From: Sinonovacula constricta
Lineage: Eukaryota > Mollusca > Bivalvia > Cardiida > Solecurtidae
Direction: 5' to 3'
Assembly: GCA_007844125.1 (NCBI GenBank)
Contig: CM017573.1
Span: 8,665,137-8,729,136 of the forward strand
DNA length: 64,000 bases
In this document: positions 22,013 through 32,917 of the stretch, piece after piece
How positions within the stretch are numbered: position 1 is the stretch's first letter
Layout: every line of letters starts with the position of its first letter
Position numbers and translations under genes: made by a program
Notes under the pieces: model-generated
What the model was told of the DNA's origin: nothing
Databases searched by the model: none
What the model saw: the letters and a program-made list of their open reading frames with translations, nothing else

Positions 22013-22107
22013 AGTACGAAAGTCATTTAGAGTTTTATAATGAGTACTTACAACCTTTCTACCTCAAAATAAAATAGACCTGTCCATCAATCTAGTCCAG
22101 AAAACTT

Positions 22108-22323
22108 GCCATGAACACCTGGCATGATACCTCACCCTGTCACATTATCCTGACAACAAGCCAACCAGTGGTGGAACAACCCTTATATTTGCTTGAACGC
22201 TACCAAGGGAGGTATACCACTACCAATTTTTACGACTTTGGTATGTTGTGGCCCGGGATCGAACCTGGGGCCTCTCGTAGCTGGAGCCGACACTCAACCG
22301 AGTGCGTTAGCAGATCTGGTTCT
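22108..22323 (-). mobile_element. SINE-B lacking its 3' tail
   Basis: Starts at the accatgaacacctggcatga-like part of the body and ends in a head (gccgacactcaaccgagtgc). The tttattgggtttatc tail is missing. It lies between two MITE-D copies. Confidence 0.85.
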
Positions 22324-22324
22324 A

Positions 22325-22676
22325 ACTGAATTGCTAGATAGATCTAATCGTGAAAAAAAAGTCACTCTAAATGTGTATTCTTTCCAACTTTATAAAAAGC
22401 TTGATAGTGGTCTCAGTTAAAAATAGATATCGATATCAGAGCAGATTACCTGGATGACCATACAACATGATCTCAAAAGTAAGTTTTTCTTAGTTAAAAA
22501 AATATCTCTGCACTGTGGCTCAGATAGGAAATACATTTTAATAATGAATAGTTATATTCCATTTATCACATGTATGTAGGACATTAATGAACATCATTTC
22601 ATTGAATGGTAACAATAAAATATTTGATTATGAGAGGAAAAAAAAATTAGTCCAAACTGTTGGATACAACCATTAA
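22325..22676 (-). mobile_element. MITE-D, copy 7
   Basis: gcttgatagtggtctcagtt, aaaatagatatcgatatcag, ctgtggctcagataggaaat and the end gtccaaactgttggatacaa. Confidence 0.82.
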
Positions 22677-22721
22677 ATGGGTTGTGAATGAACACAAAGT
22701 ACAATCAATACTGATAAAAGA

Positions 22722-22755
22722 GGGGGTGGGGGGACATGGAGGTTGGGGGCGGGGG
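22722..22755 (+). other. G-rich tract
   Basis: gagggggtggggggacatgg then aggttgggggcgggggtcg. Four long G runs, with one loop of about 11 nt; quadruplex folding is possible. Confidence 0.5.
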
Positions 22756-23436
22756 TCGCTGCGGATCAGATCAGAGTGAACTCTCTATTCATTAGCATCA
22801 TATTCATCCAAAAATCCAAATGGACAAAATCCGCCCATAACTTCGGAGACATCATCAGCAGGAATCAAAGAGATGCTATCAGCATACTTTGTGCATCATA
22901 TACATATATATATGGACTACATTCCGCTGGGAGCTCTCTCTGGAAGATCCCAAAAGGTCAGGAATTAATGGATACTTATTGCAGGCATTTGTTCAGCATT
23001 AGTCATGGAATGTGTTTTTTTGTTGTTTTTTTTCTTATTTTTTTTATTTTTTTTTCTTCATATTTTTGTTGTTGTTTTTTCCTCATATTTTTTTGTTTGT
23101 TTTTTGTTCATTTTTTTTTTCTTCATATTTTTGGTTTGTTTTTTTAATATTTTTTGAATTTTTTTTTTTGTTCATATTTTTTTTTCTTTGAAATATTTGG
23201 TGTAAAATTGCCTTATCAACAAGGTTACTTTGATTCTTATTTCAAATAACACTGGATGGGATGTGCAAGCAATTAAATGTATGCTCACTTGATGTTTTTG
23301 AAAGGTTGCATGCGTAAATGCTCGCTATATTGTGTAAATGTCAACTTTTCCTCATGAAAGCGAGAGGAAAATGCTGACGTATTCAAAAGTCACATGAATA
23401 AAATTAGTTATAAAATATGGTTGTCATTTTTTTGCC
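22756..23436. other. Unique stretch with T-rich tract
   Basis: 23010-23190 is a T-rich low-complexity tract (ttcatatttttgttgttgtt and similar). An open frame upstream (22743-23147) includes a protein-like part but starts at a non-ATG codon and runs into the T tract; no acceptor or donor supports an exon. Confidence 0.45.
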
Positions 23437-24995
23437 TTAAAGGTGGTACCCTACAGTTGGGTTTAAAAGAAAATTTTGCAAATAACCAAATAAGCCATTG
23501 ATACCTGAAAAGGTCTTGCAAAATGCTGCTAAAAAATCTGTGTTAACAGATGTATCTTTTACTGGTCCCTTTTAGGTAACGCTTGTGTAGTTTTTCTTGT
23601 GTAGTAATAGTATTCCTCATGCCCAGAGGGTATTGAAATCGTCATTCGACACTTAGATACTGTGCGCATTGAATTTTGGCAAATTTTCTTAATGTATTGT
23701 TTTGATATTATTTCGACTAGGTTTGCAAGTATTGTATATAAGATGTCAGATGTTTATAAGATGCGTTTTTGTATGATTTTTCTAACAGTTGTTTATCTTT
23801 TCAGTATGGTAGTTTTTGTTACCAAGACAAGTCCTGATATGAGTGTCTTGTGCGTGTGAAAGCAGCAGGGATTCCAGACATTTTGTAGCTGTCCCGAACA
23901 GCGTTTTCAAGTCTTATTGTACAAGGACGTTTAGCCAGATGATCTAACTGGCTCCCTTTTTTCGGAATCTATTGCTTGTGTGCGTCTTGTTGAATAGTAT
24001 TCAAGTAAAGTATACCGTTCTGTGGCATTCCTATATGCGTCTTGTGTTTTATTATACAATAAGGTTATAAAATAAATAATTTATGTTTATAAAGAAATGA
24101 AATAAATAGAAAACATAAACAAGGATAAATCCCCATTTATATCTGCAAACAGGTGTTTTCTATCCGAACCATGCTGCTGAGATAGCTATTTTTAAACTTA
24201 GAAAACCATGTGACCACTTACTTTTATATAGTCATCCGGGTAATCCGCTCTGACGTGGATATCTATTTTTAGCAGAGACCACTATCACGCTATCTACAGA
24301 GTTGGAAGGAATGAACATTTTGAGTAATTTTTTTTGCGATTACTTCAGTCTAATAATAAAGTTAGTGTTCAAAATCATCTTTATTACAACTAAAGTACAG
24401 GTTCATGCAAAAAGTATGACCAAATTTCACAAATAGATATTGGTACATGTATTTAATATCGGCAAACTGTCGGATATTATCTCTAAAGTAATATGGTTAT
24501 AAAATATGATTGTCATTTTTTTGTCCTGAAAATAATTTGGTTATTAATTACGGTTGTCATTTTCTGTCCTGAAAGTTATATGGTTATGAAATATGGTTGT
24601 CATTTCTCTTTTGTCCTGAAAGTAATTTGGTTATAAATTACGGTTGTCATTATTTGACCTGAAAGTTATATGGTTATAAAATATTTGTCATTTTTTTGTC
24701 CAGAAAGTAATGAGGTTATAAAATATGGCTGTAATTTTGTTGTTGTCCTGAATGTAACATGGTTATTAAAATAGGGTTGGACTTTTTCTGTCCTGAACAT
24801 AATAAGGTTATAAAATATGGCTGTAATTTTTTTGTTGTCCTGAAAGTAACATGGTTATAGAAAAAGGGTTTGACTTTTTTTGTCCTCAACGTAATAAGGT
24901 TATAAAATATGGCTGTAATTTTTGTGTTGTCCTGAATGTAACATGGTTATAAAAATAGGGTTGGATTATTTTTTTTGTCCTGAAAGTAACACACA
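23400..24995. repeat. 57-bp tandem array interrupted by MITE-D
   Basis: About nine units (ggttataaaatatggctgta, attttttgttgtcctgaaag, taacat) at 24488-24995, and one unit at 23400-23436 on the other side of a MITE-D copy. The array therefore existed before the insertion, or the single unit is a remnant of one that did. Confidence 0.8.
23437..24487 (+). mobile_element. MITE-D, copy 8, with about 580-bp internal insertion
   Basis: Left end ttaaaggtggtaccctacag, right end ggcaaactgtcggatattat. Element sequence runs 23437-23541 and resumes at about 24123 (ataaatccccatttatatct). The 580 bp between is not MITE-D; it has a 65-codon frame (from 23662, non-ATG start) with no recognised motif and ends AT-rich. 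Confidence 0.78.
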
Positions 24996-25059
24996 ATGTT
25001 AATATTTAGCGGCTCTAATAAAAAACACTCAATCTTGTACCTAAATGGTATTACTGGCA

Positions 25060-25243
25060 CTCATCATGCTGGCTGGCATGTTTCTCATATTGTCTGAGTA
25101 GAACGACTAGTACACCGCAGGTCAGCTGAAAAACCTTCTCACATAAAGTCTTTTGCCCTGCAGGGACTTGAACTCTCACAATGAGAGGGTACGAAGTAAG
25201 AGGGGTTTTAAGGAGACTGCCCCTACACCATGGGCACCCCTGT
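25060..25243 (-). mobile_element. SINE-C, diverged
   Basis: gtctgagtagaacgactagt, caccgcaggtcagctgaaaa, ttgccctgcagggacttgaa and a head region cccctacaccatgggcaccc. Confidence 0.8.
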
Positions 25244-25294
25244 CATGTTTTTGGTAGAAACCCTTACTAGTATGTGAACACTGAATTCTATGAA

Positions 25295-25722
25295 ATGTTT
25301 GTTTGTTTGTTTGTTTATTGGGTTTATCTTCCCACTAACAGTACTTCAGCTATCTGGAGACGGTGTCCACTTAAAACAGATATAGTGCTGCCTTCACTGT
25401 GTATAGTATGTTTGTTTATTGGGTTTATCGTCCCACCAACAGTATTTCAGTTATCTGGAGAGGGTGTCCAATTGAAGCAGATATAGTGCTGCCTTCACTG
25501 TGTATAGCATGCAGTGAACACCTGGCATGATACCAGACCCAGTCACATTATCCTGACACCGGGCCAACCATTTGTGGAACTACCCTTATATTTGCTTGAG
25601 CATTAGCAAGGGAGCTATACCTCTACCATTTTAACGGCTTTGGTATGTCGCGGCACAGGATCGAACCCGGGGCCTCTCGTATCTGAAGCCGATTTTCTAC
25701 CAACTGCGCTACCCCGTCCTGT
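25295..25722 (-). mobile_element. SINE-B with duplicated 3' tail
   Basis: Two 101-bp tail units (tttattgggtttatc ... cactgtgtatag) precede a complete body and head (gattttctaccaactgcgct then acccc). It shows the tail-dimer state in a single dispersed copy. Confidence 0.9.
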
Positions 25723-26036
25723 GTCCAAAAAATGATATTGTATGGCTATTTATCTCAAAAATAATTAATACTCATAAATCTACCACCTTTGTATGCTTTT
25801 AGTTTTAATCAAAATTACAAAAATTTATGACATTATGTCTAACAAAGACTGATTTATGTCTAATTATGTAAACAGCAATGCCTTGCAGGTACACTAAGAT
25901 TTCATAGAATCTTTTATTTTACAAATGTTCTGGCTAGTCTGGTGGATATTTGTTGCATCGCAATTTAACTGTATTCCATATTGAGTAATTTTGAAAAATC
26001 TCTACTCTTGTATCTTGTTTGCAGAAGACACTTTTT

Positions 26037-26110
26037 TTCAGAGAACTGGATCAAACCCGGCACCTCCAGTACCTGAAACCGGCGCTCTACCGATTACACT
26101 TCCAGGTCTG
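26037..26110 (-). mobile_element. SINE-B head fragment
   Basis: Only the tRNA-like part remains: ggatcaaacccggcacctcc, agtacctgaaaccggcgctc, taccgattacacttccagg. Confidence 0.75.
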
Positions 26111-26768
26111 TCTATACTTTAGTTCCTTCCTTTTCTTTATATATTGGGGCAATATTGTTTGATATGCTTCTGAAGTAAAGATTTTTTTAAATTCTGAACT
26201 TTCTAAACACAGGACGACCGACAGATTGTTATCAATATACGCGGTTTAAAAATCAGGAAATTTACTTTTCATTTTACTTTCCCGCTAAAAATATTCATGT
26301 ATCGGCAATCGATTGGCAAAAAAAAAATTGACAATACATAGATATTGAATGAGTCAATGATAAAGGAAAAATGTACAGTTATTTCCCAGGCCAAACCAAA
26401 GGGATCATTTGTCCCCATGACAATTTCTGCCAAACATGTGCAGTCATTCCCTAGGCCAAACCAAGGGATCATTTTTTAAACCTTGCTCTGCTTACATTTG
26501 ACAATATATGGTAAAAAGAAAGATAAATTAAAAAAAAGAGTGCAATATAGCTGGAGTTTTTACACATGATAAGAGTTGTGGCTCTAAACATGTAAATGTT
26601 AGCAAATCTCTCGACTAAGCTACACACCAGATGTGAATAGTTATTTTTATGTTTTTTCATGTTTTCTTTTGATCTTTAAAACCACTGCAGCATTATGATA
26701 ATGGCCATTCAAGCACTGCTCAGCAAGAACCGGTGTTTTCAACGTGATATGGCCAGAGACAACTGAAT
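26111..26768. other. Mostly unique; local duplication
   Basis: Within it, 26369-26412 and 26440-26475 repeat caggccaaaccaaagggatc-like text about 71 bp apart. The end (26660-26768) is AT-rich and of unclear origin. Confidence 0.5.
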
Positions 26769-27050
26769 TGGGATTGGGATTCGTATTTGCCGGCATTTTT
26801 GCCGATACTGTGCAGCAACATTTCTATCATTATAGCACAAAGGCACTTATGAGGTGCCCAGGGACTGAACCCAGCCAGTCCATTATACTGACACCGACGA
26901 GTAAGGCATTATGCTGTCCCCTTAGTCCCGAGCGTTAGGAGGGAAGCCACTACTATGAACTTTAAAGTCTGTGGTTTGACACCGCCGGGGTTTGAACCAA
27001 GGACCTCCCGATCTGCAAGCCGACACTCTACCACTTGCGTTAATGCGACC
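26769..27050 (-). mobile_element. SINE-A, copy 7
   Basis: Full-length copy with ggattgggattcg 3' tail and a somewhat degraded A box (accacttgcgttaatgcgac). No clear TSD. Confidence 0.9.
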
Positions 27051-27055
27051 GGTAA

Positions 27056-27175
27056 CTTAGGTGGAGGAAGAACTCAGAGAAATGTTTTGGGAGAACCCAC
27101 ACCGAACAAAGCAGGTGAGCTGGACCACCTCGCAGTATGTTCTTCCCTCAACCAGGAACACGACACTTGACAGGT
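27056..27175 (-). mobile_element. SINE-C-like fragment
   Basis: ggtggaggaagaactcagag, tgttttgggagaacccacac and caggtgagctggaccacctc follow the SINE-C body order but are diverged. Confidence 0.5.
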
Positions 27176-27896
27176 CATATAGGCGATAAATACTTTGGAA
27201 TTTAACGAGAACAAAGTATAATCAGGTTAAAATTAAAATACGTGAGAAGAAATATAAAAAATCTATCAGGTTAAAATAATGTAAACTATAACTGAAAAAC
27301 AGGTTAACATATGAAACAATTTAAAAATGTATAATGTTAGTATAATAAACTGTTTAACAATATATAATATATTAAGAATACCAATCTTGTTCAAGAAGCA
27401 AACAAGCTTAGAATCGGACACTGTCTTAAATAGTTCACACATGTTAGTGACATTAAAATACTTAAGACCAAATATGGTCTGTGTCAATACAATGTAATAA
27501 AATATGGTTAACTGTCAGGGGTTTCTAGCAAGGAGCACGTTCAGGTTGAACTTCTGTTTTATAAAAGATATGACTGAGTTAATCTAGTATGTCCAATGCG
27601 ACAGCGGGTAAGAGCTACGTCTTCCCATTTTTTTCTTAGCATATTAAAATATTGATACCGATCTTAGGTTAAACTACTTGAATTTTCTTGGAAACAGTAT
27701 TGTCCTTGCGACTTGTTTGCTATTTTGGTTAAAATAAGACTAAGAAATCTGAGCAGATACAAAATCAGTGACTCTTCCCCTTGGCCATCAGTGACCCCTT
27801 TTTGGATTTTAACTCATAATTGAAAAACAAAACTTTTACACAAAAAATTGCAATGTGAAACAGGCCACCCAGGCACACTCAGCCAGTTATTGCCAT
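27176..27896. other. No recognised feature
   Basis: Very AT-rich unique sequence. Confidence 0.5.
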
Positions 27897-28317
27897 TGAA
27901 GGTGATATCCGAAAGTTTGAATATTTTTTTTCTCAACTAACAAAATAAGTTGATACCTGAAAAGGTCCTGCAAAATTCTGTTTATTAGTGCCCTAGATCT
28001 GTGTGAACAGTTAAGGATAAATCCTCACTCATCAGTGAAAACAGGTATTTCCTATCCAAGCCACGCTGCACAGTTAGCTATTTTTAAACTAAGAAAACTA
28101 TTTTCAAACTAAGAAAACTACACCACCACTTACTTTAAAGACCATTTTACATGAACATCCAAGCGATCAACTCTGACAGCGATATTTATTTTTATATATA
28201 TATATTTATAAATATTTTATGATTTGTACTGTCTGACAATTAAGCTATTTTATAAACAGCCTTTGTACTTAAGCTACCGTATAATTTTATGCAGCTATAG
28301 TAGGGATAATTCTAGAG

Positions 28318-28738
28318 CTCGAAAAAGGGCAGGGTGGCACAAGAAATGGACAGGGTGGCACAAGAAATGGGCAGGGTGGCACAAGAAATGGGCAGGGTTG
28401 CACAAAAAATGGACAGGGTGGCACAAGAAATTGGCAGGGTGGCATGAAAACTGGGCAGGGTGGCACAAGAAATGGGCAGGGTGGCACAAGAAATGGGCAG
28501 GGTGACACAAACAATGGGCAGGGTGACACAAGAAATGGGCAGGGTGGCACAAGAAATGGGCAGGGTGACACAAACAATGGGCAGGGTGGCACAAGAAATG
28601 GGCAGGGTGGCACAAGAAATGGGCAGGGTGACACAAACAATGGGCAGGGTGACACAAGAAATGGGCAGGGTGCACAAAAAAGGGCAGGGGGCATAAAAAA
28701 AAAGGAGAAGGGTGGCACAAGAAATGGGCAGGGTGATT
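28318..28738. repeat. 21-bp GC-richer tandem array, 20 units
   Basis: Unit gggcagggtggcacaagaaa plus one base, with a variant gggtgacacaaacaat that recurs every third or fourth unit and hints at a higher-order repeat. Open frames on both strands (28287-28789) are artefacts of the 21-bp period. Confidence 0.93.
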
Positions 28739-29071
28739 TCTCGGTTTATAAGCATAATAAGGGCTAATTTGTCCATATTTCTTGTCCAAATTAATGTATT
28801 TTATTCCTTAATGAAGATGTTATACTTGAAAATAAATAAAATACATATTTTTATTTTTTTTAATTTATGTATTTTTGTAGATAAGTTGGGTATATCATTA
28901 AAAATCTTGGTACATGACATAAAATTTCATGATTCGAAGAAAAAAACCTTTCTCGAGAAAAATGTATCCTAAATTTGGTTGTCCGAATTAACTTACACTT
29001 TTACCTCTGATCGTCTGTTTCAGACTATTAAATAGTGTAAACTTTCTCCAGAACAGGGGTAAGATGTAGTT

Positions 29072-29771
29072 GCATGTATTAGGTATAGGCAAACTGGCAT
29101 GTATTAGGTATAGGCAAACTGGCATGTATTAGGTATAGGCAAACTGGCATGTATTAGGTATAGGCAAACTGGCATGTATTAGGTATAGGCAAACTGGCAT
29201 GTATTAGGTACAGGCAAACTGGCATGTATTAGGTATAGGCAAACTGGCATGTATTAGGTATAGGCAAACTGGCATGTATTAGGTATAGGCAAACTGGCAT
29301 GTACTAGGTATAGGCAAACTGGCATGTATTAGGTATAGGCAAACTGGCATGTATTAGGTATAGGCAAACTGGCATGTACTAGGTATAGGCAAACTGGCAT
29401 GTATTAGGTATAGGCAAACTGGCATGTATTAGGTATAGGCAAACTGGCATGTATTAGGTATAGGCAAACTGGCATGTATTAGGTATAGGCAAACTGGCAT
29501 GTATTAGGTATAGGCAAACTGGCATGTATTAGGTATAGGCAAACTGGCATGTATTAGGTATAGGCAAACTGGCATGTATTAGGTTTAGGCAAACTGGCAT
29601 GTATTAGGTATAGGCAAACTGGCATGTATTAGGTATAGGCAAACTGGCATGTATTAGGTATAGGCAAACTGGCATGTATTAGGTATAGGCAAACTGGCAT
29701 GTATTAGGTATAGGCAAACTGGCATGTATTAGGTATAGGCAAACTGGCATGTATTAGGTATAGGCAAACTG
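29072..29771. repeat. 25-bp tandem array, 28 nearly identical units
   Basis: Unit gcatgtattaggtataggca plus aactg. Only about four single-base variants are seen in 700 bp. The last unit runs into the true MITE-D end (aggcaaactgtcggacacca), and the first is preceded by ggggtaagatgtagttgcat, matching MITE-D text just inside that end (aggtaaggtgttgtaacgtg at 58113-58132). It is therefore an amplified MITE-D terminus. Confidence 0.95.
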
Positions 29772-29899
29772 TCGGACACCACCTTTAAAGGCTCGGTTGT
29801 TTCAATGAAAAATCCAATCTATCGAACCTCGGTTATTCAAACACTTCAAAACTGTTTAATTACATTACAAATGTATAGGTTGGAATAATCAAAATTGTT

Positions 29900-31080
29900 T
29901 GCTGTTTGTTGCATTTATCTTCCAATGATCATTATTTCAGTTATCTGGAGATGGTGTCAATTTGAAGCAGATATAGTGCTGCCTTCACTGTGTATAGCAT
30001 GTTTGTTTATTGGGTTTATCGTCTCACCAACAGTATTTCAGTTATCTGGAGACGGTGTCCACTTGAAGCAGATATAGTGCTGCCTTCACCGTGTATAGCA
30101 TGTTTGTTTATTGGGTTTATCATCCCACCAACAGTATTTCAGTTATCTGGAGACAGTGTCCACTTGAAGCAGATATAGTGCTGCCTTCACTGTGTATAGC
30201 ATGTTTGTTTATTGGGTTTATCGTCTCACCAACAGTATTTTAGTTATCTGGAGACGATGTCCACTTGAAGCAGATATAGTGCTGCCTTCACTGTGTATAG
30301 CATGTTTGTTTATTGGGATTATCATCCCACCAACAGTATTTCAGTTATCTGGAGATGTTGTCCACTTGAAGCAGATATACTGCTGCCTTCACTGTGTATA
30401 TCATGTATTTTTATTGGAATTATCATTCCACCAACAGTATTTCAGTTATCTGGAGACGATGTCCACTTGAAGCAGATATAGTGCTGCCTTCACTGTGTAT
30501 ATCATGTATGTTTATTGGGATTATCATCCCACCAACAGTATTTCAGTTATCTGGAGATGTTGTCTACTTGAAGTAGATATATTGCTGCCTTCACTGTGTA
30601 AAGCATGTTTGTTTATTGGGTTTATCGTCTCACCAACAGTATTTCAGTTATCTGGAGAATGTGTCCACTTGAAGCAGACATAGTGCTGCCTTCACTGTGT
30701 ATAGCATGTTTGTTTATTGGGTTTATTGTCTCACCAACAGTATTTCATAGTGCTGCCTTCACTGTGTATAGCATGTTTGTTTATTGGGTTTATTGTCTCA
30801 CCAACAGTATTTCAGTTTTCTGGAGATGTTGTCCACTTGAAGCAGATACAGTGCTGCCTTCACTGTGTATAGCATGTTTGTTTATTGGGTTTATCGTCTC
30901 ACCAATAGTATTTCAGTTATCTGGAGACTGTGTCCACTTGAAGCAGACATAGTGCTGCCTTCACTGTGTATATCATGTTTGTTAATTGGGTTTATCGTCC
31001 CACCAGCAGCATTTCAGTTATTTGGAGACTGTGTCCACTTGAAGCAGATATAGTGCTGCCTTCACTGTGTACAGCATGCC
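29900..31080 (-). repeat. SINE-B tail array 1, about 12 units of 101 bp
   Basis: Units run tgtttgtttattgggtttat ... agatatagtgctgccttcac, then tgtgtatagca. One unit is shortened near 30740. The last unit joins a truncated SINE-B body at 31075-31160 (gccgtaaacacctggcatga). The array thus sits where a single 3' tail would be. Confidence 0.93.
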
Positions 31081-31324
31081 GTAAACACCTGGCATGATAC
31101 CACACCCAGTCGCATTATCCTTACACCTCGACAACCAGTCATGGATTCAACCGGTTAGACTGGTCATTTCTTAACCAAGACGATGGTGATATCAGTCAGC
31201 ATTTATTCTTACACACCTTGACAGTTTACAAAACTGCTAATATAAAATGATTTTTTGTTTTTGTTTTTATGTTACTCGCACAAACACAGTTATCGTAATA
31301 TTAGTGATGTAGTGCTAATCATAA

Positions 31325-31378
31325 GTTGAGGAAAATCCCGGACTTAAATCCGGGCAGAACCAACTGTGTTCTGCAGAA
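31325..31378 (-). mobile_element. SINE-C fragment
   Basis: gttgaggaaaatcccggact and taaatccgggcagaaccaac match the body core of the copy at 53340-53530. Confidence 0.55.
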
Positions 31379-31486
31379 ACAACATGAATACAAGTCAATC
31401 TTTAATTGGAATGTCACCATGCTTAAATGATAATACATCGTAACTGATTGTCAAAACTAATCAACACGTCATATCAAATAAATGTC

Positions 31487-31766
31487 CAGATACGGGAGGC
31501 CCTGGGTTCGATCCCGGGCTATGACATACCAAAGTTGTTAAAAATGGTAGTGGTATAGCTCCCTTGCTAACGCTCAAGCAAATATAAGGGTAGTTCCACG
31601 ACTGGTTGGCCTGGTGTAAGAATAATGTGACTGGGTGTGGTATCATGCCAGGTGTTCACGGCTTGCTTTACACAGTGAAGGCAGCCCTATATCTGCTTCA
31701 AGTTGATACCGTCTCCAGATAACTGAAATACTGTTGCTGGGACGATAAACCCAATAAACAAACAAA
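31487..31766 (+). mobile_element. SINE-B, 5'-truncated, with 12-bp TSD
   Basis: The only clear plus-strand SINE-B. Starts in the anticodon region of the head (cagatacgggaggccctggg), keeps the B box (ggttcgatccc) and ends gataaacccaataaacaaac. Flanks caaataaatgtc (31475-31486) and caaatcaatgtc (31767-31778) form a TSD with one mismatch. Confidence 0.9.
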
Positions 31767-31954
31767 CAAATCAATGTCAAGCAACCAAATAACAAAGTCT
31801 CCATTCGCAGTTTGACAATGAACAATTGGCAACCAAGGATGATTCATGGCTTCAGCTAATTTGTGTGAAGAAAGGATAAAAATTGCATGCTGGGGACCTA
31901 AATTGACTTCCAGCAGTAAGGAAAACTTGATTAATGCAAATAAATAATCAGAGT

Positions 31955-32182
31955 GGAGCGTTCCTGGTCTAGTGGTTAAGACGTTATACTCCGGATAGGA
32001 GGGTCCCGGGTTCGAACCCCGAAACTGACCACGTGATGTTAAGACTATTAACTGCACATTGCTCCAGATATTCAGTACCTTAGTACTGGTTCTACCCAGA
32101 AAGTGGACAGTCAAGAGGGATTAATATAAGATAAAAGAATTTGTTTCCCAATCGACTATAAATAAATAGGTTTTAACTAAAC
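31955..32182 (+). mobile_element. SINE-E with 14-bp TSD
   Basis: Distinct SINE. Flanked by taaataatcagagt at 31941-31954 and 32183-32196. The head has an A box in tggtctagtggttaagac and a B box in gggttcgaacccc. The body contains ggttctacccagaaagtgga, which resembles the SINE-C core (gggtagaacc) in inverse reading. The 3' end is aaataggttttaactaaact. Confidence 0.92.
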
Positions 32183-32378
32183 TAAATAATCAGAGTTGTA
32201 GTTTTTTTACATTAAATTATAAAAATTGTAAAAAGTCAGGACCAACCATGACTTCAAATTATGTTAGAGCTTATGAAAGCCTGAGTTTGAATAATCGAGG
32301 TTAGAAAATAAATCTAAATAAATAAGTGATCCAGATAAATCGAGTGCTTCTGAATGTAAAATTCTTTATTTTTCATTT

Positions 32379-32478
32379 GAACCCTATCAACCTTGTACTC
32401 ATTAGAATCGTCTCAACGAGATATTTCCAAAAAGTACCAATTAACCGTTTTGTTGGAGAATTATGGGATATAATACTA
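32379..32478. repeat. Single unit of the hairpin satellite
   Basis: gtactcattagaatcgtctc, aacgagatatttcc, aaagtacc and gttggagaattatgggatat follow the unit order of the array at 53995-54435. The inverted arms are partly decayed. It lies just inside the first intron of gene 2. Confidence 0.7.
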
Positions 32479-32521
32479 CACCCATTATCTGGACCATTAA
32501 AAAAATGTAATTTTTACTTAC

Positions 32522-32551
32522 CATGAAGAAGCTGTCAATATTTTCTGCCAT
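32522..32551 (-). CDS. Initiator exon of an unrecognised gene (gene 2)
   Basis: Ten codons, MAENIDSFFM, from the ATG at 32551-32549 to the ATG codon at 32524-32522, followed at once by a consensus donor GTAAGT (32521-32516). The start context is CAGCCATGGCA, an excellent match to the animal start consensus. The intron is in phase 0. The 5' UTR would extend to higher coordinates (about 32552-32600); an acceptor-like gactag lies about 29 nt upstream of the ATG, so a separate leader exon is possible. Downstream exons must lie at lower coordinates and were not found among the repeats. The family cannot be named from ten residues. Support is start context plus donor only. Confidence 0.5.
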
Positions 32552-32754
32552 GGCTGTATCCAGTCAGTTTGATTGCACCTAGTCAATCCAGTGAATAATA
32601 TTTATTAACAAATTGGTAAATTAAAGTCCAATTAGTAATATCTAATAGCAAATATGTTGATGAAACTCATGAACAAATTCACTTTTATAAGCTCGTTATT
32701 ACATCCATGGCATAAAAACTTCAAAATAACAACATTATATAAAAATCACAATTC

Positions 32755-32904
32755 CACTGAATTTTGTTTCTAAGAAGACCATCGAAAACATGTTATAGGT
32801 AAATTGCACTGAATAAAGTTTTAAAAACATCCTTGAATAAAAGTGTATGAAAAAAAAATCCACTGAATAAACTTTATAAACAGATCCACTGAATAACACT
32901 TATC
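32755..32904. repeat. Short irregular repeats
   Basis: Words like tccactgaataaactttata recur every 25-45 bp, and again at 33092-33117 beyond the SINE-B tail insertion. Confidence 0.6.
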
Positions 32905-32917
32905 TACAATCAAATTG

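Larger units (their letters stand above)
27897..29793 (+). mobile_element. MITE-D, copy 9, enlarged to 1.9 kb by two arrays
   Basis: Left end gaaggtgatatccgaaagtt, then gtgaacagttaaggataaat and gccacgctgcacagttagct. The right end is ggcaaactgtcggacaccac then ctttaaagg. Between the two lie a 21-bp array (28318-28738), about 300 bp of AT-rich sequence, and a 25-bp array (29072-29771). That these belong to one insertion is inferred from matching orientation and end order. Confidence 0.65.

Noticed and set aside
22743..23147. 134-codon plus-strand frame
   Set aside because: Non-ATG start and second half is the T-rich low-complexity tract; no splice sites.
28287..28789. Four overlapping frames of 107-164 codons on both strands
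   Set aside because: Created by the 21-bp period of the GGCAGGGTGGCAC array.
29072..29771. CRISPR-like appearance (many identical 25-bp repeats)
   Set aside because: Units are contiguous with no spacers, and the setting is eukaryotic; it is a plain satellite from a MITE end.
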